This document shows, in pieces, positions 49,900 to 60,035 of a stretch of DNA of 64,000 nt. Numbering within the stretch: the first letter of the stretch is position 1; every line of letters begins with the position of its first letter. Made by a program: the position numbers and the translations under genes. Source of the DNA: Vibrio splendidus (GTDB lineage Bacteria; Pseudomonadota; Gammaproteobacteria; Enterobacterales; Vibrionaceae). The stretch covers positions 186,001-250,000 of the forward strand of contig NZ_LNRF01000001.1 of assembly GCF_001557875.1 (NCBI RefSeq), in the 5' to 3' direction. The notes under the pieces were generated by a model that had not been told where the DNA came from, did not search any database, and saw only the letters and a program-made list of their open reading frames with translations.

Positions 49900-52674
49900 T
49901 TAAGCTTCAGGTCGCATGATGTTCTTAACCTTGCGACTGTTCTCTCCAAAGATACGTTGCACTAACGCATTCATATCTTCCGCAGAAATCGATCTCGCCA
50001 CTCGCTCTACTTGAGACAAAGCTTCGATATCGTAACCATGGAGCAGATAACGAGACACATACCACGCTTGGTCGATAGAGCTCATCTCAAGAGGTGTGAA
50101 GTCAGCTTCAAACTGTTTCACAACCGCTCGCATTTCCTCTTCAGAAACACCTTGTAGGAGGTCTGCAATCACCTTATCAATCGCCACCTCGACTTGATCG
50201 ACATTTTCTGGAGCTATCATCGCACCAATAACCCATTCATGACTCAACTCGCTGTCTGCAGACGCCGAATACGTATAAGGCGAGTAATCCAAGCTCAACT
50301 CTTCACGAATATAGCTATCTAATCGAGTCGTCAGTAGGCGTTCTAGCAAGCTTTCCATGAACACATCTTTTGCCGTAAAGCCTTGCTCGGTATCGCTTGC
50401 TGGTTCAGAGATCACTCGCAAGACGTACTCTGCACTATTTACATTGTTAATCGCCAAATCAATACGTGACTCTAGTGGCTGGTTGTAAGCCACTTTAAAC
50501 TCAGGTACCGCCGCTTTTTCCAATGGGATAGAAGCCAAGTACTGCTGAACCAAAGGCTTCAATACACTTGGGTCGATATCACCCACGACCACTAGTTGGT
50601 TGTGTCTCATTTGACCAAACAGCTGCTGATGAAGGTTATCGACATCTTCCACTGAAACCGCTTCAACACGCTCTTTATCAACAAAAAGGTGACTACTGTC
50701 CGGACTATAGATATTTTGGTTTATTGCTCGTTCAAACTGACCAACAGGGCTACTTAAGAAAGATTCTTGACCTTGTACAAACTCCTGCTTCACTGCCTCT
50801 AACTGCTCGGGAACAATTTTAGGCGCAGTGATGAAGGTATACAGCGCAGCAAATGTATCTTTAAGCCCATATTTCTGAATATTAAATTCAATGCCATGAC
50901 GGGTATTCCCAATGAAACTATCAGCTCGAATATCTTCACGGTCAAAATAAGCTAGCAGCTCAGATCCCGTAAATTCACCGACACCACTTCGAGCAAACGT
51001 CGGTAACGCAACTTCAACGGCAGGGTACAAGCTAGGATCTAAAGCTGATTTACCACCGAGGCTCATATACATCACACCAACATCATCACCCGCAGCATAA
51101 TCACGCAGGTACCACATATCGATGCCATTGCTTAACGTCCATTTCTGAATGTATGGATCTACCGACATTTGTTCTACAAGCACAACCTCGCCCTTCGAAC
51201 TAGGAACGGCAAAGGCACTTGCAGAAGCAATAGCGAGCGGCGGGGTTCCAGGCTCGCTGTAAGTCGCTTTTAAGCTATCTAGAGAGTTGACGACAGCTGT
51301 TCTATCCTCAGAGTCGTCCATCCCGATAACCAGGAAGTAATCATCAGAGAGCAGATTCTTGATGCTGTCGTTGATCGTTTCAAGGCTTAGATTCGCGATG
51401 AATGCTTCTAAGCTGGCTTGATAGTCTTTCTGTGACTGGACGATTCGACCACTAACAAGAGCACTCGCTTTATCGCCCGCGTGATCAGCGCTATCAAATT
51501 TATCCCAATCGTGTTCGATGTTATCCAGCAGGTCTTGGTAGTAGTGCTGCTCGGCAACGATATCCGTATTCGACACTCCAAAATCACGCAGTGATGCCAA
51601 CGTAGAGAGAAGCTCCTGTTGGATTACGTCACGCCCACCATTCGGGAAACCAACACTGATTGATGAATAATTCAGAGCCCCCATCTGATAGTTTTCAGAT
51701 GCTACCCATTGGGTCGGCAAGGCCGCGTCGTTGAATACCGTTTCGAGTCTTTGACGAATGAGTTGTAGAGCAGTTTCATCTAACCAACGCTGGTGTTGTT
51801 GAGCATGGTTTTCGATGCGATACAGACCACGGCTGAACGTTAAAGTGATGCTTGGCGCTTCTCTTCCTGCATACTCAACATAATCACCTTCATTAAACGA
51901 AGTCGAATTCTGTTTCTCTGGTCTTGGTGTTTCGCCGCGCTCCCAACCCGAAAACTTCTCTTCAATCAATGGAACCAAGGTTTTGAGGTCAACATCACCT
52001 GAAACAACTAACTCAGCGATCTGAGGTTGATACCAAGTCTGGTAAAAGTCGCCTAGGCCTTGAGAAGTTGCATCGACAACGGACGCTTTAGTGCCTAATG
52101 AATCTTGAGAGTCGTAGGGACCACCTTCAATGAAGTGATCGTAAAATATTTCTCCGAATGACTTATCATCAAGGCGAGCCATACGGAACTCACCGAGAAT
52201 GACGCCTTTCTCTTTTTCAACTTCTGAGCTGGCAAGATCGAGACCATCACCAATGTCACGCATCCAAGTTAACGCTGACTCTAATTGGAGGTTATCTGGC
52301 AAATCTAATTCATACACCGTCTCTTCATAAGAGGTATAAGCATTTAGGTCCGCACCGAAACTAGAACCCGCATCTTCAAAAAGACGAATCACATCGTTTT
52401 GAGAAAAGTTCTTGCTGCCATTAAATGCCATGTGCTCGACAAAGTGAGCATAGCCTTCTTGTTGAGGCGTTTCTTGAATGGAGCCCGCGTGCACGACTAA
52501 ACGTACAGATACCGATGCTTCATGATCTGGATAAACATGGTAAGTGAAACCATTTTCCAACTGACCAGAAGTCCAGGCAGGATCTGGTTGGATTAATTGT
52601 TCAGTGATGTTTGATGTTGAGCTACACCCCACCACAGATAGGCATATTGCCGTTGCTAAATAATATGTTTTCAT
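49900..52674 (-). CDS. M16 family zinc metallopeptidase lipoprotein (copy A)
   Basis: A 924-residue M16 (pitrilysin/PqqL-like) protease with four-domain architecture in one chain. Lipobox SVVG-C at residue 17 anchors it in the membrane. The inverted zinc motif HFVEH is at 77-81 (AHFVEHMAFNGS), followed by KEKGVILGEFRMARLDD with the third Glu ligand. A second, catalytically silent half covers about 520-924. M16 enzymes cut short peptides inside a closing chamber. It is a paralogue of the next gene, arranged in tandem, and ends at its own terminator. Confidence 0.93.
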   Translation of the reverse strand: MKTYYLATAICLSVVGCSSTSNITEQLIQPDPAWTSGQLENGFTYHVYPDHEASVSVRLVVHAGSIQETPQQEGYAHFVEHMAFNGSKNFSQNDVIRLFEDAGSSFGADLNAYTSYEETVYELDLPDNLQLESALTWMRDIGDGLDLASSEVEKEKGVILGEFRMARLDDKSFGEIFYDHFIEGGPYDSQDSLGTKASVVDATSQGLGDFYQTWYQPQIAELVVSGDVDLKTLVPLIEEKFSGWERGETPRPEKQNSTSFNEGDYVEYAGREAPSITLTFSRGLYRIENHAQQHQRWLDETALQLIRQRLETVFNDAALPTQWVASENYQMGALNYSSISVGFPNGGRDVIQQELLSTLASLRDFGVSNTDIVAEQHYYQDLLDNIEHDWDKFDSADHAGDKASALVSGRIVQSQKDYQASLEAFIANLSLETINDSIKNLLSDDYFLVIGMDDSEDRTAVVNSLDSLKATYSEPGTPPLAIASASAFAVPSSKGEVVLVEQMSVDPYIQKWTLSNGIDMWYLRDYAAGDDVGVMYMSLGGKSALDPSLYPAVEVALPTFARSGVGEFTGSELLAYFDREDIRADSFIGNTRHGIEFNIQKYGLKDTFAALYTFITAPKIVPEQLEAVKQEFVQGQESFLSSPVGQFERAINQNIYSPDSSHLFVDKERVEAVSVEDVDNLHQQLFGQMRHNQLVVVGDIDPSVLKPLVQQYLASIPLEKAAVPEFKVAYNQPLESRIDLAINNVNSAEYVLRVISEPASDTEQGFTAKDVFMESLLERLLTTRLDSYIREELSLDYSPYTYSASADSELSHEWVIGAMIAPENVDQVEVAIDKVIADLLQGVSEEEMRAVVKQFEADFTPLEMSSIDQAWYVSRYLLHGYDIEALSQVERVARSISAEDMNALVQRIFGENSRKVKNIMRPEA

Positions 52675-52865
52675 AACAACCTCTTAATGTCATTCATCGA
52701 CAATATACAGATTGAGTTAACGATTATTATTTAATATTGAACCGGATGAGTATCTTTGTGATCTGGATCTTTATTTTATAAATTACCAAGTGATATGTAA
52801 GATCACTGTATTCATTTGAATTAGCGTTTTAATAAGAACCTATTACATCCCTTTAAGCTAGTTCT

Positions 52866-52943
52866 CTACATCCCCTTAAACAGCGCTTGCGAGGCACTGT
52901 TTCTGAGTGGTTTTGCCAAAATTCATCAAGATTCAGCGCAATA
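52866..52943 (-). pseudogene. Remnant of the LytTR response-regulator 3' end
   Basis: 52866-52898 matches the last 33 bp of the intact regulator (55975-56007) at about 30 of 33 positions, including the TAG stop. 52907-52943 then matches a second block of the same gene (about 56107-56144) at roughly 80%. About 100 bp between the blocks has been lost. Orientation is the same as the intact gene. It lies just upstream (minus strand) of M16 copy A, as the intact gene does for copy B. Confidence 0.85.
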
Positions 52944-52972
52944 AAAAAGCCAAATGCTTGAACATTTGGCTT
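52943..52972 (-). terminator. Terminator after M16 copy B
   Basis: AAGCCAAATG / CATTTGGCTT, 10-bp stem, 6-nt loop, followed on the minus strand by TTTTATT. Confidence 0.88.
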
Positions 52973-53036
52973 CTAAGTGAATTCACATATAAAGGGTAGA
53001 AGCGGCTTTCAAGAAAAACCACTCACCTAACTAGAT

Positions 53037-55799
53037 TTAACTTTGTGGTCTCAACAAATTCTTCAACTGATAGCTGTTATCACCAAAAATTTCTTTCGCG
53101 TACTCTGTCATATCTTGACTAGAAATTGAGTCTGCCGTTCCCTGTAGATCAAACAACGCCTCAAAACCATAGTCATGAATGAAATAACGAGAAATAAACC
53201 AAGCTTGCTGAGTGGGCTTATATTTTAGTGGAGTAAGGTCCGCCACAAGCTGCTTAGCTGCCGTTCGAGTCTCATCTTCAGAAATCCCTTTTGCGGCTTC
53301 AACAATGATCTCATCAATCGCCTGCTCAATTTTATCTGAGTTTTCTGGAGCAGTTGAAGAGCCTATTAACCAGTCATAACTAGGCTCACTGTCTTGTGAG
53401 ACCGAGTACACATAAGGCGCATAATCCAAACCTAACTCTTCACGAACATACGCTGTTAGACGGCTCGACAATACACGCTGAAGCATATCGTCCATAAACA
53501 CATCTTTTGCGGTTTTATCCCGAGCTTGCTGGGAAATCACACGCAATAAATACTGACTGCTGTCTTCATTATTGATGGATATATCCATTCGTTCTTTCGA
53601 ATCAGTACTATAAGCCACCTGATACTGAGGAGACACAGCGGCTTCTAATGGCAGTGAAGCAACATATTGACGCACAAGAGGCTTAATTTCAGCTGGATTA
53701 ATATCAGCAACAATAACCAATGTGTTGTCTCTTAACTTTTGGAAGAGTTGATGCTGAACGTCAAGTATATCTTGCGACGTAACAGCCTTAATATCGTCAC
53801 TTTCAAGCATCATGTGGCGGCTGCTTGTTTGATAGCTATTTCGATTAACCATCTGAATAAACTGACCAACTGGCGTTTCTAAATATGCTGTACGATCTTG
53901 AGCAAATTCAGACTTCACAGCCTCAAGCTGATCACTGTCTATTTTAGGTTCGGTTATAATGGTGTGCAGCGCAGCTAAACCCTCTGCGAGCGTCTTTTTC
54001 TTAGCGCTTATCTCAAAGCCATGATGGGTAAAGTTGATGAAGGGATAGATTTCAATGTCTTCGCGTCTCAAGTGAGCAGTTAACTCCGAACCGCTAAATT
54101 TACCAACACCGCTACGAATCGAAGCTGGCAGGGCAACCTCTACAGCTGGAAACAGTGAAGGATCCAACGCCGCTTTCCCCCCCTCACTTGCATAGTAAAC
54201 CCCAACACTATTACCTGCCTCAGAGTTACGGAGATACAAAACTTCAATGCCGTTGCTTAATGTCCATTGCTTCAAATTAGGATCGCCACTCACCTGAACT
54301 TGTTTTACAATTTCTCCTTGAGATGCAGGAACACTAAACGCCGAGCTTGCAGTCACTAGCAATGGTCTGCTACCTGTCTTTTTATAGGCTTTCCGGACAT
54401 CTTTTAGCCCGCTATTCATTGCCTGCAAGTCTTCTTTAGACGATAAACCTAGTCCCAAAATATAAGGGCTAGAAAGTAAATCATCTAAATTATCATTTAC
54501 TGCTTCCAGATCCGTACTCACAAGAAACGCTTTCAAACTCGACTTATAATCAAGCTGTGATTGAACCGTCTGGTTAATCACCAGTGACGTCGACTTACCG
54601 TCAGCATGAGTGACTGCGTTCATTCTCTCCCAGTTAGCTTGAATGTCATCAAGGTTTGCTTGGTATTGATGTATCACACTCGTAAACTCATATTCGCTCA
54701 CACCATGATCACGCAATGAGGCGAGAGTAGAAATAAACTGCTGCTGACTTTGCTCTCGACTATCGACAGGAAAACCAACCGTAGTAATGGAATACCTTTG
54801 GTACTCTAAGAAATAGGGAGTCGAAGCAACCCATTGCACTGGTAATGCAGCGTCAACAAAATCCGAATTCAACCTTTGCTGGATGAGTTGCTGAGCAATG
54901 TCATCTAGCCAAAGCTGATGTTGTTGCTCATGGCTACGTGTCACTCTCTCCCCTCTATCAATAACAACCCCGATGCTTGGTGGCTCGCTTCCTGATACAT
55001 ACTCCACAAAATCTTGAGTATTATAATCCGTTGACTGGTTTTTCACGGGTAACGATGTTGTACCTCTTTGCCAGTCAGAGAAGGTTTCTTCAATCAAAGG
55101 GATCACTTCTGCCAGTGTGATATCACCAGAAACAATCACCTCACTTAACTGAGGTTGATACCACGTTTGGTAAAAGTTATTTAATTCTTGAATATTCGCA
55201 TTAGAAACGGATTCTTTAGTACCAATGGGATCGTTAGTTTGGTAATTCGTGCCTTCAATCATATGATCGTAGAACTTAAATGAGAGAGGTTTATCTTCAA
55301 CGCGTGTGTGTCGAAATTCCCCTAATATCACACCTTTCTCTTTTTCGATCTCATCTCCGGACAGCAGTAAACCATCGCCAATATCTCTAAACCAAGCTAA
55401 CGCTTTATCTAGATTCTTGTTGTCGGGCAGATCTAACTTATAGAGGGTTTCTTGATAGGAGGTATAAGCATTTAAGTCAACGCCAAAGCTAGCACCAGAT
55501 TGCTCAAACAACGCTACTACATCATTCCCTGAAAAGTTTTTGCTGCCATTAAACGCCATATGCTCGACAAAATGGGCATAACCTTTTTGTTGTTCGCTCT
55601 CTTGGAAAGAGCCAGCATGCACCAGTAAGCGTACCGATACCGGTTGTTCTCGGTCAGGGTAAACGTGGTAGGTTAAGCCGTTATCTAATTCACCGGTGAC
55701 CCAGTATGGGTCAGATTTCAATAACGTCTGTTGCTGAGGAGTAGAAGTGCAACCTAGCAATGTGGAGCTCAATACGATGACTAAATAGTTTGCTTTCAT
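53037..55799 (-). CDS. M16 family zinc metallopeptidase lipoprotein (copy B)
   Basis: A 920-residue paralogue of the preceding M16 gene, colinear along its whole length. Lipobox TLLG-C at residue 17; zinc motif HFVEH at 76-80; KEKGVILGEFRHTRVED carries the third ligand. I start it at MKANYLVIVL, preceded by AAAGAGATCGTT; a longer frame adds 21 residues without a ribosome site and would bury the lipobox. It lies 175 bp downstream of the LytTR regulator gene and may be transcribed with that operon or from its own promoter in the gap. Confidence 0.93.
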   Translation of the reverse strand: MKANYLVIVLSSTLLGCTSTPQQQTLLKSDPYWVTGELDNGLTYHVYPDREQPVSVRLLVHAGSFQESEQQKGYAHFVEHMAFNGSKNFSGNDVVALFEQSGASFGVDLNAYTSYQETLYKLDLPDNKNLDKALAWFRDIGDGLLLSGDEIEKEKGVILGEFRHTRVEDKPLSFKFYDHMIEGTNYQTNDPIGTKESVSNANIQELNNFYQTWYQPQLSEVIVSGDITLAEVIPLIEETFSDWQRGTTSLPVKNQSTDYNTQDFVEYVSGSEPPSIGVVIDRGERVTRSHEQQHQLWLDDIAQQLIQQRLNSDFVDAALPVQWVASTPYFLEYQRYSITTVGFPVDSREQSQQQFISTLASLRDHGVSEYEFTSVIHQYQANLDDIQANWERMNAVTHADGKSTSLVINQTVQSQLDYKSSLKAFLVSTDLEAVNDNLDDLLSSPYILGLGLSSKEDLQAMNSGLKDVRKAYKKTGSRPLLVTASSAFSVPASQGEIVKQVQVSGDPNLKQWTLSNGIEVLYLRNSEAGNSVGVYYASEGGKAALDPSLFPAVEVALPASIRSGVGKFSGSELTAHLRREDIEIYPFINFTHHGFEISAKKKTLAEGLAALHTIITEPKIDSDQLEAVKSEFAQDRTAYLETPVGQFIQMVNRNSYQTSSRHMMLESDDIKAVTSQDILDVQHQLFQKLRDNTLVIVADINPAEIKPLVRQYVASLPLEAAVSPQYQVAYSTDSKERMDISINNEDSSQYLLRVISQQARDKTAKDVFMDDMLQRVLSSRLTAYVREELGLDYAPYVYSVSQDSEPSYDWLIGSSTAPENSDKIEQAIDEIIVEAAKGISEDETRTAAKQLVADLTPLKYKPTQQAWFISRYFIHDYGFEALFDLQGTADSISSQDMTEYAKEIFGDNSYQLKNLLRPQS

Positions 55800-55974
55800 A
55801 ACGATCTCTTTGAAGGGCTTTACCCCAATATATCCGATCGCAAAAGTGTAATAATTCGCCATTAAATCAAACGACTAAAATTTTAGAGTCACTCGATATA
55901 AGTATGAAAATGTTTGATTTATAAATTACATAAATAAATTATAAAGCCGATATGTAGCGCCTTTTATTTGTTGG

Positions 55975-56823
55975 CTACATACCCTTAAACAACGCTTGCG
56001 AGGCACGGCTGATCGGTAGCTTTTCCCCTGACACATACGCCGACATCTGACCTGAGAGCCCTTTCTTCACCTTATCAATGGCGGAGACTTTAACCACCAC
56101 CGAGCGGTGGATTTGCCAAAACTCATCCGGATTAAGCTGCGCAATCAGCTCTTTTAGCGACACGCGAAGAATAAATTCCTCTAGCAAACCAGCTTGGCCT
56201 TTTTTGAATATCGAGACGTACTTGTCTTCGGCTTTGAAGTAAGCGACATCATCGACGGCGATAAGATGGATGTCTTCTCCGACACTGGCTTTGAGCCATG
56301 TGAGATGCTTTTGCTGCGGTTGATAAGGAGCCTGCGTTGGCTGCGAGGTCGCTTGTGATAGCTGTTGAAGCTGAGCCATTAACGCTGTGATATCGGGCTG
56401 TTCCGGCGTGCTACCTGTTTGCGTTTGGTTGCTCGACAGACGTGCTTGAACCTTCTGACATGTGGCCAGTAAGCGTTCTTCATTAATGGGTTTCAGCAGG
56501 TAATCCATCGCATTGTGCTCAAAGGCTTTAACTGCGTATTCGTCATAAGCCGTGATAAACACAATCAATGGCGGTGAAGCTAGCTTGTTGAGTTGTTTCG
56601 CCAGCGAGATACCATCCAGCTCCGGCATACGAATATCGAGAAAAACCACGTCGGGTTTAAGCTGCTGAATACTCTGCATCGCCTCCAAACCATTTTTTGC
56701 CTTGCTGACGATCTCTAGCTCCGGCCAAACCTCAGCCAAACTCTTGTCTAGGTGGTGCCTTAACAGTGCTTCATCGTCTGCGATAATCGCCGTTACGCTC
56801 GGCTGTATTGCTGAGTTGTTCAT
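55975..56823 (-). CDS. LytTR-family response regulator
   Basis: A 282-residue two-component regulator. The receiver domain (10-130) has acidic IADDE and phospho-Asp63 in [12 protein letters not shown], Thr/Lys switch residues in [13 protein letters not shown] and YLLKPIN. A Gln-rich linker (about 150-180) joins a LytTR DNA-binding domain (about 180-280, [29 protein letters not shown]). AGGA precedes the ATG. It is the last gene of the ABC-LolA-barrel-kinase operon and sits 72 bp after the kinase. Its 3' end exists as a remnant at 52866. Confidence 0.92.
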   Translation of the reverse strand: MNNSAIQPSVTAIIADDEALLRHHLDKSLAEVWPELEIVSKAKNGLEAMQSIQQLKPDVVFLDIRMPELDGISLAKQLNKLASPPLIVFITAYDEYAVKAFEHNAMDYLLKPINEERLLATCQKVQARLSSNQTQTGSTPEQPDITALMAQLQQLSQATSQPTQAPYQPQQKHLTWLKASVGEDIHLIAVDDVAYFKAEDKYVSIFKKGQAGLLEEFILRVSLKELIAQLNPDEFWQIHRSVVVKVSAIDKVKKGLSGQMSAYVSGEKLPISRASQALFKGM

Positions 56824-56895
56824 GGTTAGTCCTTTAAATTCACACTGTAAATCGTCTCTTTTTCGCCACTGTTCGGTGCTTTCTGGTGTGTAGAC

Positions 56896-57930
56896 CTAGG
56901 CAGTTGCGGCAGTCAGCGGTAACAAGATCGTTGACACCACCCCACCTTCAGCGTGTTCAGTAATCGTTAGACTCGCTTTGTCACCATACAGGGTTTCGAT
57001 TCTTTGACGAATATTACTCAACCCAACACCATTGCCAGTATTCACCGAAGGCGTTTTCAGCCCAGCGCCATTATCAGCCACTTCAACTTTCATCTGATCG
57101 GCTTGTTGAACTATGCGGATATTCACTTGGCCACCAGCGGCTTTGGGTTCGATGCCGTGCGTGAGTGCATTCTCGACCAAGGGTTGAATCAAGAACGGTG
57201 GAATCACCTGCAAATCGCTAATCTCGTGTGTTTCAATCGAGAACGTCAAACGCTCACCTAATCGTATCTTCTGGATGTTCAGATAGGCGTCTAGCAAATC
57301 GACCTCTTGTGCGATGGTCGATTGCTCAGTGCGGCTATTCTTCAGGGTCACACGCAACAAGTCAGTCAATTTTTCAAGCATCAACTTAGCTTTGGCGCTG
57401 TCACTCTCAATCAATACATTGATGGTCGCAAGTGTGTTGAACAAGAAGTGCGGCTCAATTTGGCTCTGTAGTTGTTTAAGCTGACTGAGCACCACCACCT
57501 TTTCTTGGTCGGCCTGACGACGCTTGGCCACTTCCAATTCGTTATCGGCACGTAACTGCTGCTCTCTGGTGTAGAAATAGTAATAGCAAACCGAACAGAA
57601 GATCACACCGAGCAAGACTACGGATTTAAGGTCCGAGATACTGGCCCCGAAATATCCGTTCAACCAATAGTGCGCGTTCAAGGTACCAAAGGTCATCGCG
57701 AACACCATTGAGATACCCACTTCAAGCGTTCGGGATGTTCTCTTGAACAACTTAACCAAGATGAAAGAGGAACCCACCGCACTGTAACCAAAGCCAAAAC
57801 TGATCGCGAGATTGACCACAAGATCGCCGCCCCAAATTGTCTGCGTGGTGATGGCGATGACGAAACAAAACAGAGTGGTCAGCGTGAAGCTCTTAATCCA
57901 TGAAAACTGACTGTTTGAAGAAGTGTTCAT
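56896..57930 (-). CDS. LytS/YehU-type sensor histidine kinase
   Basis: A 344-residue kinase. About four transmembrane helices (residues 12-120), then a coiled region (120-150) and a His_kinase domain with phospho-acceptor His161 in QSQIEPHFLFNTLATI. The ATP-binding part has LVENALTHGIEP (N-box) and VEVADNGAGLK and GVGLSNIRQRIETLYG (G-boxes). There is no large extracytoplasmic sensor, so the signal may be sensed in the membrane. Its start overlaps the barrel gene stop by one base. Confidence 0.92.
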   Translation of the reverse strand: MNTSSNSQFSWIKSFTLTTLFCFVIAITTQTIWGGDLVVNLAISFGFGYSAVGSSFILVKLFKRTSRTLEVGISMVFAMTFGTLNAHYWLNGYFGASISDLKSVVLLGVIFCSVCYYYFYTREQQLRADNELEVAKRRQADQEKVVVLSQLKQLQSQIEPHFLFNTLATINVLIESDSAKAKLMLEKLTDLLRVTLKNSRTEQSTIAQEVDLLDAYLNIQKIRLGERLTFSIETHEISDLQVIPPFLIQPLVENALTHGIEPKAAGGQVNIRIVQQADQMKVEVADNGAGLKTPSVNTGNGVGLSNIRQRIETLYGDKASLTITEHAEGGVVSTILLPLTAATA

Positions 57931-59222
57931 TAAAATCGTCCTTTGATATTTAAAAGAATCATATGACTATCGGGTAAGTTGGCGTAAGCAGAATCACTTT
58001 TACCGCCTAGAAAGCGTGCAGCAAGTTCCAAATCCAACGATGAATTGCCATTATCTAAAGCCTGATAGTTGAGCCACTGGGTAGCAATAAAGCCGCCATC
58101 TTGTGGAGACAACATGACGTCGAATGTCGGCGTGATATCTTCAAGCCAGCCATGTGTTGAATCCAATGACCAGTGGAACATGATGTTGTGTTGAACCAAG
58201 TTGGCATGCTGATAGCCTTGTGCGTAAGAACCGGCCAGTGATGCTGTCATTGGATTAAGAGACAAAGACTCTGCACTCTCCATCGCACTTTGCCACTCAG
58301 AATTGCTCCAGGCGCGGCTATCAAACCAGTATTCCAACACCACATTGTGGCCAGTATCATTGGCCCATGTTAATCCTGCCAACACTTGATATGCCTCGCC
58401 CTGCTCTTCAAGATAAACTGGTTTAAACATTGAATCAGGCTGGCTGTAGCCAAGACTTTGTCGTTGATAGACCACCGAGCCATGAAACTCCCACGCGAGG
58501 TTTAATACCGACACTAGACTCGCTCCAAGCAAGCCGTGGCGTACATCGTCGTAATAAGCGACCCATTGATATTCGTGGTCACCAATCAAATTGTAGCGAC
58601 GTAAGCCAATACCTTGTTGCTGGTTCTGCTTTTCAAACTCATTCACATCTTGCGAAGTCCATGATGAATCACTGTAAAGCAGTGTCCATTCTCCCGTCAT
58701 ATCGAACAGTGACGCCGAAGCCACACCCGCGCCCTCTTCTGCAACAATACCTACTGGGTTTTGTCGATAAGGCTTGATGATGTCTAACGGTCGGTAACCA
58801 TAACCGACACCCCAATCGAGGCGAACCTTGCCAAGTGTCACATCAAGATAGTGGTCACCGAACGCTGAATTAGACAGTTCAACACCACCTTGCCAAAACA
58901 GCTCACGCACAATGAATTCCGATTCAAAGCTCGCCTCTTGCCCTTGAGGGGTGTTGTTCAAAATATCATTGGCTTTCACTGCAAACAGGCCAAGCCAATT
59001 GCTGTATCCAACTTCAAGATCCAGCAAGCCATTGAACGACTGACGATTATTAGATGCTAAAGGGCTGAATGGCGACTCTCGCGATTCAACGGCTTCTGCA
59101 CTGAGTTGCCAATCCCACGCCAAGCTCAGGTCGTCCGCTTGAACTGTGTGACTCACACAAGACAAGGCAAGTAAAGTAGCGATTGAAGACTTGATGTGGA
59201 GTCGGCGATTGGAAGCTTTCAT
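57930..59222 (-). CDS. Putative outer-membrane beta-barrel protein
   Basis: A 430-residue exported protein. Signal peptide at about 1-31 (IATLLALSCVSHTVQA-DD). The mature part alternates hydrophobic and polar residues in short strands separated by Asp/Asn/Gly turns and ends in a typical barrel terminus (MILLNIKGRF with final Phe). I start at the ATG at 59222 with AGGTGAG upstream; GTG at 59231 is possible. No named family recognised. Its place between a LolA-like gene and the kinase suggests the outer-membrane end of the system. Confidence 0.8.
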   Translation of the reverse strand: MKASNRRLHIKSSIATLLALSCVSHTVQADDLSLAWDWQLSAEAVESRESPFSPLASNNRQSFNGLLDLEVGYSNWLGLFAVKANDILNNTPQGQEASFESEFIVRELFWQGGVELSNSAFGDHYLDVTLGKVRLDWGVGYGYRPLDIIKPYRQNPVGIVAEEGAGVASASLFDMTGEWTLLYSDSSWTSQDVNEFEKQNQQQGIGLRRYNLIGDHEYQWVAYYDDVRHGLLGASLVSVLNLAWEFHGSVVYQRQSLGYSQPDSMFKPVYLEEQGEAYQVLAGLTWANDTGHNVVLEYWFDSRAWSNSEWQSAMESAESLSLNPMTASLAGSYAQGYQHANLVQHNIMFHWSLDSTHGWLEDITPTFDVMLSPQDGGFIATQWLNYQALDNGNSSLDLELAARFLGGKSDSAYANLPDSHMILLNIKGRF

Positions 59223-59231
59223 GACGCTCAC

Positions 59232-60035
59232 CTAAAGCCCAGACACGCTGTTACGCGATAAGTAAGCAGGGTTGTAATACTTGTCTTCCAAGCTTTGCTC
59301 AGTCACTTCGCGATACTCAATTACAGTTTTCTTGCTTGGTTGAATCTTATCGAGCAAGGTCATCGACACCACTGTGGGTAATCCATCACGTACGCCTTCA
59401 GTAAACCAAGCTTGTTTCGCCAGCTTTCCTGAACGCAGATAAAGATCCGCTTTAACTGGAAACGCTCGGTCTGCCGTTAACCACAGATCAATCGATTGAT
59501 AGCTGGCACCCTTGGTTTTCGCCGTTAGTTTTAGATGATAAGTATCAAGTGTCTCACCAGTCGGCCTCTCAACCTGTTGCTCGGCAACCCACTCACCTTG
59601 GTAGTCTTCGCTCCACGTTAGCGTCGAGATGTCCCCTACTGAGGCTTCACCCAATAGCTTTTGCATTGGTGTGATACGAATCGGACGGCGTGACTTTGGC
59701 ATCAGCAGCCAATAGTTATCTTCAATCATCAGCATCTTTTGCCCAGCCTCAACAGCTGATTTAAAGACCACTAGCGACTCTCGGTTTGGTCTTGTATAGA
59801 CGTTGTATTCACGGGTTTTGTCCAGTTGCTCGTCTTGATACAGCGCCACCAGAGACACTACCTTAGACGCTTGGGCGCTATTCAATCGGTAACTATCCGC
59901 CTTGGCGATCATCTCTATTACTTGTTGTGAATCGACTGCCCAGCTCGGTGCCGATACTAGAACCAAAGCCAAAACAGAGCCCAACGCGAAAGCCAAACCC
60001 AAGGTATTGAATGAACGAGTTATTAAGTTACACAT
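59232..60035 (-). CDS. LolA-like outer membrane lipoprotein-sorting family protein
   Basis: A 267-residue periplasmic protein with a signal sequence (about 8-33, LGLAFALGSVLALVLVSAPSWA-VD). YNVYTRPNRESLVVFKSAVEAGQKMLMIEDNYWLLMPKSRRPIRIT matches the LolA-like (PF17131-type) family, a half-barrel that can carry hydrophobic molecules across the periplasm. It overlaps the permease gene by 8 bp. With the ABC pair and the barrel it forms a Lol-like inner-to-outer membrane chain. The cargo is unknown. Confidence 0.87.
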   Translation of the reverse strand: MCNLITRSFNTLGLAFALGSVLALVLVSAPSWAVDSQQVIEMIAKADSYRLNSAQASKVVSLVALYQDEQLDKTREYNVYTRPNRESLVVFKSAVEAGQKMLMIEDNYWLLMPKSRRPIRITPMQKLLGEASVGDISTLTWSEDYQGEWVAEQQVERPTGETLDTYHLKLTAKTKGASYQSIDLWLTADRAFPVKADLYLRSGKLAKQAWFTEGVRDGLPTVVSMTLLDKIQPSKKTVIEYREVTEQSLEDKYYNPAYLSRNSVSGL

